Positions 49,978 through 59,309 of a stretch of 64,000 bases of DNA are shown piece by piece. Made by a program: the position numbers and the translations under genes. Numbering within the stretch: the first letter of the stretch is position 1; each line of letters begins with the position of its first letter. Origin of the DNA: Candidatus Didemnitutus sp. (GTDB lineage: Bacteria; Verrucomicrobiota; Verrucomicrobiia; Opitutales; Opitutaceae); NCBI GenBank assembly GCA_023701285.1, contig JAMPXH010000002.1:1-64000 (forward strand). The letters are read 5' to 3'. Below the pieces are notes generated by a model. The model did not search any database. It had not been told where the DNA came from and saw nothing but the letters and a program-made list of their open reading frames with translations.

Positions 49978-50789
49978 GCGAGGATCTCCTCCCGCGCGGG
50001 AAAACCCGCCGCGCGCACGTCGGCCGCGTAGGCGGCGAGGGCGCCTTGCACGAGCTGCGCGCCGTCGAGGTAGCGGCGGACAAACCGCGGCCGGAAATCC
50101 GGATCAAGCCCCAGCAGGTCGGTGATCACCAAAATCTGGCCAGCCGTCTCCGCGCCCGCGCCGATGCCGATCGTGGGCACCGAAAGTTCTGCCGTGATCG
50201 TGGCCGCGAGGGCGGCGGGCACGCACTCGAGCACGAGGGCGAACACGCCGAGTTCCGCTGCTTGGCGCGCCGCCGCGCGGATCGCCTCCGCGTCGTCGAC
50301 CGAGCGCCCCTGCACCCGATAGCCGCCGAGCAGGTGGACCGATTGGGGCGTGAGCCCGAGGTGTCCCATGACGGGGATGCCGCTGCCAACGAGGTGCGCG
50401 ATCACGTCCTCGTGCCCGGCCAAGCCCTCGAGTTTCACGGCGGTGGCGCCGGCCTGCACTAGGGCGCCCGCGGCCTCCGCAGCCGCCGCGCAGCCGCGCC
50501 GGTGCGCGAGAAACGGCAGGTCGGCCACGACCACGAGGTCGGGCGCCCCGCGCCGCACGGCGGCGGTGTGGGCGCACATCATTTCCAAGGTGGCGTGGAC
50601 GGTCGACGGCAACCCGTGCACGGCCATGGCGACGCTATCGCCAACGAGCACGGCGTCGATGCCGGCGCGGGCGGCCAGGCGCGCCTGCAGCGCGTCGTAG
50701 GCCGTCGTCATGACGATAGGTCGGGCGGCGGCGCGCGCCGCGGCGAAATCGAGGATGCTCTTCACGGCGCCGAAACGGTTTTCCGACAC
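49974..50789 (-). CDS. panB: 3-methyl-2-oxobutanoate hydroxymethyltransferase
   Basis: IVMTTAYDALQARLAARAGIDAVLVGDSVAMAVHGLPSTVHATLEMMCAHTAAVRRG; VPTIGIGAGAETAGQILVITDLLG; GTG start inferred at 50789. Confidence 0.95.
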   Translation of the reverse strand: MSENRFGAVKSILDFAAARAAARPIVMTTAYDALQARLAARAGIDAVLVGDSVAMAVHGLPSTVHATLEMMCAHTAAVRRGAPDLVVVADLPFLAHRRGCAAAAEAAGALVQAGATAVKLEGLAGHEDVIAHLVGSGIPVMGHLGLTPQSVHLLGGYRVQGRSVDDAEAIRAAARQAAELGVFALVLECVPAALAATITAELSVPTIGIGAGAETAGQILVITDLLGLDPDFRPRFVRRYLDGAQLVQGALAAYAADVRAAGFPAREEILA

Positions 50790-51052
50790 CGGAAAACCCG
50801 CGGGCGCGGGAGCAGGAAGGACGGGAGTGCTTGTCGCATGGCGATCAGGCCTGAAGGTCCGAGGACGGGAGTTGAAGTTGAGGAAGTCCGGTCGCGCACG
50901 AGTTCGCGCCAGACGCCGGCAAAGTTCCGCCGTCCCCGCCGCGGTGCAAACGAAATCTGTGTCCCACAAGCGGCGCGCAGGGTTGGCCAATGGGGGCACA
51001 GCCGGCGCCCGGCTGGCACGTGATAATGCTGGCCTCACCGTTCCGCCCGTTG

Positions 51053-52042
51053 ATGAACCTGACGACGAACTACCTCGGCCTGCAACTCCAGCACCCGATC
51101 ATGGCCGGGGCTTCGCCGCTTTCGAACCGCCTGCATTCCATCCGCGAACTCGCGGCCGCCGGCGCCTCGGCGATCGTGCTCGCCTCGCTCTTCGAGGAGC
51201 AGATCCACGACGAGCAGGTCGACCGGCTGAAACGCGAGAACCGCCTCGCCGAACTCGACGCGCCCGAGCAGTTCTTCGCCGGCTCCGAGCCCTACGCCTT
51301 CGGCCCCGACGAATACCTTGAGCACATCTACCGGGCCAAGCTCGCCGTCGACATTCCCGTCATTGCCTCGCTCAACGCGCGCCAACCTTCCAGCTGGGCC
51401 GACTTCGCCCGCAACGTGCAGAACGCCGGCGCCGACGCCATCGAGCTCAACCTCTACTTCCTGCCGTCCGACGCCGAGGTCTCCGCCGCCGAGATCGAGC
51501 AGCGCATGCTCGGCATCGTCGCCTCCGTGCGCGAGCACAGCAGCCTGCCGCTGGCGGTGAAGCTCTCGCCCTTCTTCTCGTCGCTGCCCCACTTCGTCGC
51601 GCGCCTGCACCGCACCGGCGCGCAGGCCGTCGTGCTTTTCAACCGCTTCTACCAACCCGACATCAGCGCGCGTTTCCAAGAGGTCTCGCCGCACCTGGAA
51701 CTCTCCGATTCCAGCGAACTGCTGCTACGCCTGCGCTGGCTCGCCCTGCTCAGCGGCCGCACCCCGATGCAGCTCTCCGCCTCGGGCGGCGTGCACACGC
51801 CGGAGGACGTGCTCAAGGCTCTGCTCGCCGGAGCGGACACGGTGCAGGTCGTCTCCGCGCTGCTGCGCCACGGTCCGGGCCATCTCCGCGGGTTGCTCGA
51901 CGGCCTCGCCGACTACATGGCCGAGCGTCACCTGCGCTCGATCGACGAACTGCGCGGCAAACTCAATCTCGCCCGCGCGCAGAACCCCGAGGCCTACGAG
52001 CGCGCCAACTACGTGCATTCCCTGCTGTTCTGGGACCGCTGA
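51053..52042 (+). CDS. Dihydroorotate dehydrogenase-like protein
   Basis: LTTNYLGLQLQHPIMAGASPLSNRLHSIRELAAAGASAIVLASLFEEQI; TIM-barrel DHOD-like. Confidence 0.88.
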   Translation: MNLTTNYLGLQLQHPIMAGASPLSNRLHSIRELAAAGASAIVLASLFEEQIHDEQVDRLKRENRLAELDAPEQFFAGSEPYAFGPDEYLEHIYRAKLAVDIPVIASLNARQPSSWADFARNVQNAGADAIELNLYFLPSDAEVSAAEIEQRMLGIVASVREHSSLPLAVKLSPFFSSLPHFVARLHRTGAQAVVLFNRFYQPDISARFQEVSPHLELSDSSELLLRLRWLALLSGRTPMQLSASGGVHTPEDVLKALLAGADTVQVVSALLRHGPGHLRGLLDGLADYMAERHLRSIDELRGKLNLARAQNPEAYERANYVHSLLFWDR

Positions 52043-52145
52043 CCCGGCCGACGCGGCGGTGGCGGGGCCGCGACTGACATCGGCGTGGGGGTGCGCCGCC
52101 CTACCCGTTTGACTCGCGCCTCCGCCCGGCGCACCGTCTTGTCTC

Positions 52146-53459
52146 ATGGCCGATTTCCTGACCGATCAAAAATCCACGCAGCGCGCCTACCTCGTGGGCC
52201 TGCAGACCGCCCGCATGACCGCGGGCGAAGGCGCGGAGCTGCTCGGCGAGCTCGAGGAACTCGTCCAGAACCTCGGCATCGAGATCCTCCACAGCACGCT
52301 GGTGAACCTCCGCGAGCCGCAGCCGAAATTCCTCCTCGGCTCGGGCAAGGCCGCCGAACTCATCCGCGAGGCGAAGGAACTCGGCGCCGACGTCATCATC
52401 GTAGACGAGGAGCTTTCCCCTGCCCAGCAGCGCAACTGGGAGGCCGAGTCGGGTCTCGCCGTGATCGACCGCCAGGAAGTCATCCTCGAGATTTTCGCCG
52501 ACCGCGCCCACACCCGCGAAGCCGTGCTCCAGGTCGCGCTCGCGCGCATGGAGTATTCGCTCCCGCGCCTGAAACGCGCGTGGACGCACCTTTCGCGCCA
52601 GCGCGGCAAGGGCGCGATGGGCGGCGAAGGCGAGACCCAGCTCGAGCAGGACCGCCGCCTCGTGCGCGACCGCATCGTGAAACTCAAGGAGGAGCTCGCC
52701 TCCGTCCTCCAGCAGCGCGAGGTTCAGCGCCGCCGCCGCATGCGCAAGCCCGTGCCCGGCGCCGCCATCGTCGGCTATACCAACGCCGGCAAATCCTCCC
52801 TCCTCAACAAGCTCACTGGCGCGCAAGTCCTCGCCGCCGACAAGCTTTTCGCCACGCTCGACCCGACCACGCGCCAGCTCGCACTGCCCGACGGCCGCAC
52901 GCTGCTCATGACGGACACCGTCGGCTTCATCCGCCGCCTGCCGCACCGGCTCGTCGAGGCCTTCAAAGCCACGCTCGAAGAGGTCGTCGTCTCGGACTTC
53001 ATCATCCACGTGCTCGATGTCGCCAATCCGAACGTCGAGCACCACTTCGCCACGACGATGGAAGTGCTCGGCGAACTCGGCGCCGCCGAGAAGCCGATGA
53101 TCATCGCCTTCAACAAGGTCGACGCGGCCGACGCCCAGGCGCTCGCCCTCATGCGCGCGCGCCATCCGGAAGCGCTCTTCATCAGCGTGCGCACCGGCGA
53201 AGGCCTCCCACGCCTGCTTGCCCGCTGCGCCGAGTTGGCGACGGACGACCAGCTCTCCGCCGACCTGCTGATCCCGCACCACCGCTACGACCTCGTGGGC
53301 AAACTGCACGAGCTCGGCACCGTGCGCTCCCAGGAGACGCGCGACGACGGCGTTTTCTTCTCCGCTCGTTTCCCGCTCAAGCACCGGACGCTCTTCGAGC
53401 CGTTCGCCGTCGCGCCTGCCCCGGCCAAGCGCGCCAAGCGCAAGTCGGCGAAGGCCTGA
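52146..53459 (+). CDS. hflX: GTPase HflX
   Basis: SRQRGKGAMGGEGETQLEQDRR; GYTNAGKSSLLNKLTG; DTVGFIRRLPHRLVEAFKATLEE. Confidence 0.96.
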   Translation: MADFLTDQKSTQRAYLVGLQTARMTAGEGAELLGELEELVQNLGIEILHSTLVNLREPQPKFLLGSGKAAELIREAKELGADVIIVDEELSPAQQRNWEAESGLAVIDRQEVILEIFADRAHTREAVLQVALARMEYSLPRLKRAWTHLSRQRGKGAMGGEGETQLEQDRRLVRDRIVKLKEELASVLQQREVQRRRRMRKPVPGAAIVGYTNAGKSSLLNKLTGAQVLAADKLFATLDPTTRQLALPDGRTLLMTDTVGFIRRLPHRLVEAFKATLEEVVVSDFIIHVLDVANPNVEHHFATTMEVLGELGAAEKPMIIAFNKVDAADAQALALMRARHPEALFISVRTGEGLPRLLARCAELATDDQLSADLLIPHHRYDLVGKLHELGTVRSQETRDDGVFFSARFPLKHRTLFEPFAVAPAPAKRAKRKSAKA

Positions 53460-53507
53460 GCGTCTGAATTCTCAGGGCGAGGTCTCCCTACCCAAGGAGC
53501 GCGGCGC

Positions 53508-54251
53508 TTACTGCTCCGCACCCTGCGTCTCGACCCAGCGGACGGCGTGGCGCACCAAGGCGGTGTTCTCGGTGATGCCGAGCTTGCCCTTGATGTTGGC
53601 GCGGTGCACGTCGACGGTCTTGGTGCTGAGATGGAGCTGCTCCGCGATGTCGTGCGTGCTGCGGCCGAGGCCGATGAGCCGGAAGACCTCAAACTCGCGG
53701 TCGGTCAGCTTGGCGATCGGCGAATGCGAGGCGCGCGGACGTCCGCCGGATAGATTCTCCAGAATGCGCGCGGAGAGCCGCGGGCTGACATAGACCTCGC
53801 CGCGCAACACTTGGCGCAGGGCTGCCAGCAACGCCTCGCCGCCGGCCTCCTTCATGATGTAGCCGCGCGCGCCGGCGCGGAGCATGCGCTCGGCGTAGAT
53901 CGACTCGTCGTGCATGGAGATGACGAGGACGGGCAACTGCGGGTGCAAGGCGAGCAGATCCTTGATGAACTCCGCGCCGCTGCGGCCCGGCATGGTGATG
54001 TCGCTCAGCACGAGATCCGGCTGGCAGCGCGGCACGGCTTGCAGGGCCTCGGCGGGGTTGCCGGCCTCGCCGCACACCTGCATGTCGGGCTGACGGTCGA
54101 TCAACTGCGCGAGCCCGGCGCGCATGAACGGGTGATCGTCCACGACGAGGATCTTGCGCCGCACGGTGGCCGCTGCCGGCGCGGGCGCGGACGGCGCAGC
54201 GGCAGACGCGCGGGAGGAAGGGGATTTTTTCTGACGGGCCCGGGCTTTCAT
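53508..54251 (-). CDS. LuxR/NarL family response regulator
   Basis: KILVVDDHPFMRAGLAQLI...LSDITMPGRSG; LTDREFEVFRLIGLGRSTHDIAEQLHLSTKTVDVHRANIKGKLG. Confidence 0.94.
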   Translation of the reverse strand: MKARARQKKSPSSRASAAAPSAPAPAAATVRRKILVVDDHPFMRAGLAQLIDRQPDMQVCGEAGNPAEALQAVPRCQPDLVLSDITMPGRSGAEFIKDLLALHPQLPVLVISMHDESIYAERMLRAGARGYIMKEAGGEALLAALRQVLRGEVYVSPRLSARILENLSGGRPRASHSPIAKLTDREFEVFRLIGLGRSTHDIAEQLHLSTKTVDVHRANIKGKLGITENTALVRHAVRWVETQGAEQ

Positions 54252-55303
54252 GCGGGAAGGGGCAGGCGGCAACTGACGACGACTCCGCCGCCGCGCTTGG
54301 TCTTGATCGTGAGCTCCGCGCCGATGAGCTGCGCGCGGTGGCGCATCAGGCCGAGCCCGGCGCCCTTGCCCTCGCTCTCGCGCACGAGACCGACGCCGTC
54401 GTCCTCGATCTCGAGGAGCACGGTGCCCGCCTTGCGGGCGAGGCGCAGGCCGATGTGGCGGGCGCGCGCGTGTTTCACGGCGTTGTTCACCGCCTCTTGG
54501 GCGATGCGATAAAGGTGTCCGGTCGCCACGGCGTTGCCGATTTCCACGACGCCGGTCGTCTTGAAGGTGCAGGTGGTGCGGCCGAGGCCGTTAGTGCGGT
54601 CGGCGAGCGCCACGAGGCCGTGGTGCAGCGCGTCGGGGCCGCCGCCGACGGGGACGAGGCCGCGGGCGAGGAAGCGGGTCTGCGCCACCGCCTCGCGCAG
54701 CATGCCGCCCATTTGGTCGAGCCGCACGGCGAGCGGCGGATCGATGCGGGCCGCATCCTCCTTCAACGCGGTGCACATGAGCTCCACGGCGGTGAGCAGC
54801 TGGCCGAGGCCGTCGTGCAAGTCGGCGCCGATGCTGTGGCGTTCGCGTTCGCTCGCGGCGAGGACTTCGTGTTCGAGGCGCGTGCGCTCGATCTCGGCGG
54901 CCTTGAGCGCGCGTTCGCGGGCGAGGCCTTCGAGGGAGCGTTTCACCACCGCCGGGAGGAGGTCGAGCATGGCGGTGTCCTTCATCACGTAGTCGAGTGC
55001 GCCGCGTTTCATCACTTCCACGGCCACGCGTTCGTCGCCCTGGCCGGTGACGACGAGGAAGGGCACGCGCGTCTCGGCGCGCTGGAGTTTTTCCAGCAGG
55101 TCAGGCGCATCGACATCGCTCAACTTCAGGTCGAGCAGCATGAGGTCGGGCGTGCGCTTCTCCAAGCTGGCGAGGGCGGCGCGGCCGGAGAGCGCGGTCT
55201 CGACCTGGTAGCCCTCCGCGCCGAGCGCATCGGCCATCAGGATGCCGAGGCCCTCGTCGTCGTCGACGATGAGGATGCGGACGTTGGCTTCGGGCGTGGG
55301 CAA
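54248..55303 (-). CDS. REC-domain / HisKA_3 histidine kinase fusion
   Basis: RILIVDDDEGLGILMADAL...MLLDLKLSDVDA then ERERHSIGADLHDGLGQLLTAVELM and HATPase DDGVGL. Confidence 0.92.
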   Translation of the reverse strand: MPTPEANVRILIVDDDEGLGILMADALGAEGYQVETALSGRAALASLEKRTPDLMLLDLKLSDVDAPDLLEKLQRAETRVPFLVVTGQGDERVAVEVMKRGALDYVMKDTAMLDLLPAVVKRSLEGLARERALKAAEIERTRLEHEVLAASERERHSIGADLHDGLGQLLTAVELMCTALKEDAARIDPPLAVRLDQMGGMLREAVAQTRFLARGLVPVGGGPDALHHGLVALADRTNGLGRTTCTFKTTGVVEIGNAVATGHLYRIAQEAVNNAVKHARARHIGLRLARKAGTVLLEIEDDGVGLVRESEGKGAGLGLMRHRAQLIGAELTIKTKRGGGVVVSCRLPLPA

Positions 55304-55309
55304 GCGCGG

Positions 55310-55753
55310 TCAGGTGCGCGCCACGGGCGGCACGAGGAGCAGCATGACGAAGAGGCCGAGCCGGCGGATCGCCTCGGTGAACTTGTCGTAGTCGACCGGT
55401 TTCTGGATGTAGACGTTGCAGCCGAGTTCGTGGCAGCGCTCGACCTCGCGGGAGTCGTCGGTCGTGGTGAGCATGATGACCGGGAGCTTGCGCAGCTGGG
55501 GATCGCCCTTGATGCGGCGGAGCACCTCGATGCCGTCGACCTTGGGCATGCGGATGTCGAGCAGGACGAGGTAGGTGCCGTCGTGGCCGCGCACGACGTT
55601 GCCGTCGCGGTCGAAGAAATAGTCCAGCACCGCCTGCCCGTCGCGGAAGTGCTCGATGGTGTTTTTGAGGCCGGCCATCTCGAGGTTTTCCCGGATGAGG
55701 ATGGCGTGGCCTTCATCGTCTTCGACGATGAGGATCGTGGGTGTGGTATTCAT
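55310..55753 (-). CDS. Single-domain response regulator (Rcp1-like)
   Basis: TILIVEDDEGHAILIRENLEMAGLKN...YLVLLDIRMPKVDGIEVLRRIK...YIQKPVDYDKF. Confidence 0.92.
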   Translation of the reverse strand: MNTTPTILIVEDDEGHAILIRENLEMAGLKNTIEHFRDGQAVLDYFFDRDGNVVRGHDGTYLVLLDIRMPKVDGIEVLRRIKGDPQLRKLPVIMLTTTDDSREVERCHELGCNVYIQKPVDYDKFTEAIRRLGLFVMLLLVPPVART

Positions 55754-55771
55754 GGCGTGGTCCGGCGGGCG

Positions 55772-57010
55772 TTACTCCGCCGGCAATGAAACGTGGAAAG
55801 TCGAACCGCCCTCGCCGGTGCTCTCAACCCAAATCCGTCCGCGCTGGCGCTCGAGCACGCGCTGGGCGATGGCGAGGCCGAGGCCTTCGCCGGGCGAGTC
55901 GTTGGGGTTCAGCCGGTGGAAGATCTCGAAGATCTTGGCCTGGTGCTGCGGCGAGATGCCGAGGCCGTTGTCGGCGAAACTGTAGATGACCTGCCCGCGC
56001 TCGACGCGGCCGGTGACGGTCACGCGCAGCGGGCGCAGGGGCGAGCGATACTTGAGCGCGTTGTCGAGCAGGTTGGTGAAGACCTGGCTGGTCTGCACGG
56101 AGTCGCCGATGCAGCGGGGCAGCGGCTCGACGCGCACCTCGGCCTTGGCCTCGTTGAGCTGGAACTTCATCGCCGCGACGATCTCGCCGAGCATGGCGTT
56201 GAGGTCGAGCGGGCGCAGGTGCAGGGCCACGCGGCCGAGGCGGGAATACTGGAGCAGGCCGGCGAGCAGCGCCTCCATCTTGGTGACGCCGGCGTTGATG
56301 AAGCGCAGCGCCTGCGGGATCGCGACGTCGACGGGTTTGCGCAGCGGCTCGGCCGGCACCTGGCCGTCCGTGGCGGTGGCGAGCGTGGCGCGGATGGATT
56401 CGCAGGCGCGCGTGAGCTGGCGGCTGAAGCCCTGGACGTTCACGAGCGGCGAACGGAGGTCATGGGAGACGGTGTAGACGATGGCCTCGAGTTCCTTGTT
56501 CTTCTCCGCGAGGTCGGCGGCCGTCTGCTGGAGCGTGAGCTCGTCCGCCTTGCGCTGCGTGATGTCGGTGCGGATGGCGACGTATTGCACCGGGCGGCCG
56601 GTGCCGTCGAGGAAGGGGAAGATCGTCGTGTCCACCCAGTAGAGGCTGCCGTCCTTGGCGCGGTTCTTGATCTCGCCGTGCCAGACACGGCCGGAGGAGA
56701 TCGTCGACCAGAGTTCGTGGAAGAATTCCCGCGGGTGGAAGCGGGAGTTGATGATGCGGTGGTCCTGCCCGAGCAGCTCCTCGCGCGCGTAGCGGGAGAT
56801 GGCGCAGAACTTGTCGTTGACGTAGGTGATGCGACCGCGGGGATCGGTGATGGCGACGATGGAGTGCTCGTCGAGCGCAGCCTTCATGCTGCGCAGCTCG
56901 CGCACGGTGGAGAGCAGCTCCGTCTCGAAGGCGGCATGCTCGCGCTCGAGCTGCTGGAGACGCGTGACGAGCTCTTCCTTGGTCAGGGTGGCGGGATCGG
57001 GGGAAGACAC
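55772..57010 (-). CDS. PAS/PAC domain sensor histidine kinase
   Basis: [58 protein letters not shown]. Confidence 0.93.
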   Translation of the reverse strand: MSSPDPATLTKEELVTRLQQLEREHAAFETELLSTVRELRSMKAALDEHSIVAITDPRGRITYVNDKFCAISRYAREELLGQDHRIINSRFHPREFFHELWSTISSGRVWHGEIKNRAKDGSLYWVDTTIFPFLDGTGRPVQYVAIRTDITQRKADELTLQQTAADLAEKNKELEAIVYTVSHDLRSPLVNVQGFSRQLTRACESIRATLATATDGQVPAEPLRKPVDVAIPQALRFINAGVTKMEALLAGLLQYSRLGRVALHLRPLDLNAMLGEIVAAMKFQLNEAKAEVRVEPLPRCIGDSVQTSQVFTNLLDNALKYRSPLRPLRVTVTGRVERGQVIYSFADNGLGISPQHQAKIFEIFHRLNPNDSPGEGLGLAIAQRVLERQRGRIWVESTGEGGSTFHVSLPAE

Positions 57011-57182
57011 GGGGCAAAAACTGCGCAGCGGCGCGCGCGATGCAAGGGCGGAAGCCTCCCCGCCGTCACTCGGAAAACCCGCCGCGGCCCGGGGCCGGCG
57101 GCGCGCGTCTAGGGATTTCCTTTAGTCGGATATGGCGCCGATGCCAATTACCGGACTGCGCAAGTTTTGCTATTTTCACGGC

Positions 57183-58157
57183 ATGCAAGCGATCCACGCC
57201 GCCCTGCCCACCGCCCCTTCCACCGCCCCTGCGCCCGCGCCTGCCGCCCCGGCTGAACGCACCCGCAGCGTCGTCAGCCAGCTCCAGCGCTCGGAGATCT
57301 TCCGCGAATACCAAAGCGCCTTCGAGCAGACGACCGGCCTGCCGCTCGGCCTCCGCGCCGCCGGCTCCTTCAACTTCCCGCTCCAGGGCTCGAAGCGCGC
57401 CAATCCCTTCTGCGCGCTGATGGCCGGGTCCAACAAGACCTGCGCCGCCTGCCTCCAGCTCCAGCAGCAGGTCGAGGAGAGCGCCACGACCTCGGCCAAG
57501 ACGATGAAGTGCTTCGCCGGGCTCAACGAGTCCGCCGTGCCCGTCCGCGTCGGCGAGAACGTCGTCGGCTACCTCCAGACCGGCCAGGTGCTCCTCCAGC
57601 AGCCGACCGAGGCCGGCTTCAAGGCGATCAAGCGCCAGCTCAACCCCGCGACGCCCGCGACCGAGCTGAGCCAGATCCGCCAGGCTTATTACAAGACCCG
57701 CGTCTTCACCCGCACGCAGTTCGAGTCCGTCGTCAGCCTGCTCTCGATCTTCGCGCAGCACCTCGCCTCGCTGAGCAACCAGCTCATGGTGCGCGAGGAC
57801 ACCTCCGAGTCGCCCGTCGTGGCCAAGGCCCGCGCCGTCATCTTCGAGCGCTACACCGGCGAGCTGTCCGTGTGCGAGGTCGCGCGCGCGGTGAACATGA
57901 GCACGTTCTACTTCTGCAAGGTCTTCAAGCAGGGCACCGGCCTGACCTTCACCAACTACCTCGCGCGCCTCCGCGTCGAGGCGGTGAAGCAGCACATGCT
58001 CAACCCGCACGTGCGCGTCAGCGAGGCGGCCTTCGCGGCCGGCTTCCAGTCGCTCTCCCAGTTCAACCGCGTCTTCCGCCGCATCGCCGGCGAGTCCCCG
58101 AGCGATTACCGCGACCGCCTCCACGGCGCCACCGCCTCCTGCGGCCGCGCCGCCTGA
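57183..58157 (+). CDS. AraC family regulator with PocR-type sensory domain
   Basis: NPFCALMAGSNKTCAACLQLQQQ...MKCFAGLNESAVPVRVGENVVGYLQTGQVLLQ (PocR) plus AraC HTH FYFCKVFKQGTGLTFTNYLARLRVEAVKQ. Confidence 0.92.
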   Translation: MQAIHAALPTAPSTAPAPAPAAPAERTRSVVSQLQRSEIFREYQSAFEQTTGLPLGLRAAGSFNFPLQGSKRANPFCALMAGSNKTCAACLQLQQQVEESATTSAKTMKCFAGLNESAVPVRVGENVVGYLQTGQVLLQQPTEAGFKAIKRQLNPATPATELSQIRQAYYKTRVFTRTQFESVVSLLSIFAQHLASLSNQLMVREDTSESPVVAKARAVIFERYTGELSVCEVARAVNMSTFYFCKVFKQGTGLTFTNYLARLRVEAVKQHMLNPHVRVSEAAFAAGFQSLSQFNRVFRRIAGESPSDYRDRLHGATASCGRAA

Positions 58158-58185
58158 GCCCCCTCGCTTCCGGCCCGCCCTTGCC

Positions 58186-58581
58186 ATGTATTTCTACACC
58201 GAACGCCGCCCCGCCCCCTCTGTCCGCCTGCGCCCGGGCACGATGCCGGTCGTTATCTTCTACGAGGACATCGCCGCCGCCGAGCGCGCCCTGCGCTCGC
58301 TGCGCGACTACCTCCGCAGCCGCGGCGACCCGCGCGAGTTGCAGCCGATGCTCTGGCAGACCGGCCTGCTCGAGCACGCGCACTGGATCCGCCTCGCCAC
58401 GCTCGACGCCGCGCAAGCCGAGATCTGCATCGTCTCGCTCAGCCACCGGAGCGGCTCCGCGGGGATCACCGACTGGTTCCGCGAACTCGCCCCTCTCAAC
58501 GCCGCGCGCTGGATCACGCTCTCCCCCTTCGAGGCGATCGCGGACCGTCACGATTTCCTGCGCGCCCCGGCCTCGGCCTGA
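58186..58581 (+). CDS. Hypothetical protein
   Basis: MYFYTERRPAPSVRLRPGTMPVVIFYEDIAAAERALRSLRDYL...; co-oriented with AraC-PocR gene; 3' end overlaps convergent PAP2 gene. Confidence 0.65.
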   Translation: MYFYTERRPAPSVRLRPGTMPVVIFYEDIAAAERALRSLRDYLRSRGDPRELQPMLWQTGLLEHAHWIRLATLDAAQAEICIVSLSHRSGSAGITDWFRELAPLNAARWITLSPFEAIADRHDFLRAPASA

Positions 58582-59309
58582 GCCCGCTCCGGGCACACGA
58601 GCACCGCCCACGCCACCGCCACCAGCGGCGCAAGCAGCTGCGTGGTCAGCGTGTGGCTCAGGTAGTGCGCGCCCTTGAGCATCTGGTAGCCGCCCATCCA
58701 CCAGCCGAGCGCGAGGGCGCCGAGGATGACCGCGCTGCGCCAGCGCCGCGAATCCCTCGCCCAGAAGAAACCGGCGAGCGCGAAGCCGCCGCTTGCATGT
58801 CCCGCCGGGAAACCGTGCCCGCGTTGCTCCGGCCGATCATCGGCCGGATAGGCGGCAAAGGCCTTCACGTAGGGGAAATCGCCGCCGTAACGCCGCACTT
58901 CCGAAGGGCAGAAGACGTTGCTGTATTTCTTCCCGAGTCCCACGAGGGCGGGCAACGTCGCCAGCGTGAGCACGGCCACGCCGAGACCGCGACGCGACCA
59001 GCCGCCGCCCCGGCGCCAACGCTCCGGGCCGACGAGCAGCGTCAACACCCCGAGCCCGATCACCCACACGAGCGCCTTCGGCCCGTTGTAGAACCAGAAG
59101 CGGCCCGCCGCATCGCGCGCATCCACGCGCCAGGCCCGGGCGCCGAAGTCGTAGCACGCATCCTGCACGCGGAGATCGAGGTCGGTCCACTCGAACAGCA
59201 GCGTGACGAGCACCAACGCGACCGCGCACAACGCGGCGACACGCCCCCGGCTCAGCCGTCGCGCGGGCGCAGCGGGGAATTTTTCCGGCGGCAACATCGC
59301 GGGGCTCAC
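58548..59309 (-). CDS. PAP2 superfamily lipid phosphatase
   Basis: RGHGFPAGHASGGFALAGFFWA and GAHYLSHTLTT phosphatase motifs with TM segments. Confidence 0.92.
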   Translation of the reverse strand: MSPAMLPPEKFPAAPARRLSRGRVAALCAVALVLVTLLFEWTDLDLRVQDACYDFGARAWRVDARDAAGRFWFYNGPKALVWVIGLGVLTLLVGPERWRRGGGWSRRGLGVAVLTLATLPALVGLGKKYSNVFCPSEVRRYGGDFPYVKAFAAYPADDRPEQRGHGFPAGHASGGFALAGFFWARDSRRWRSAVILGALALGWWMGGYQMLKGAHYLSHTLTTQLLAPLVAVAWAVLVCPERAQAEAGARRKS

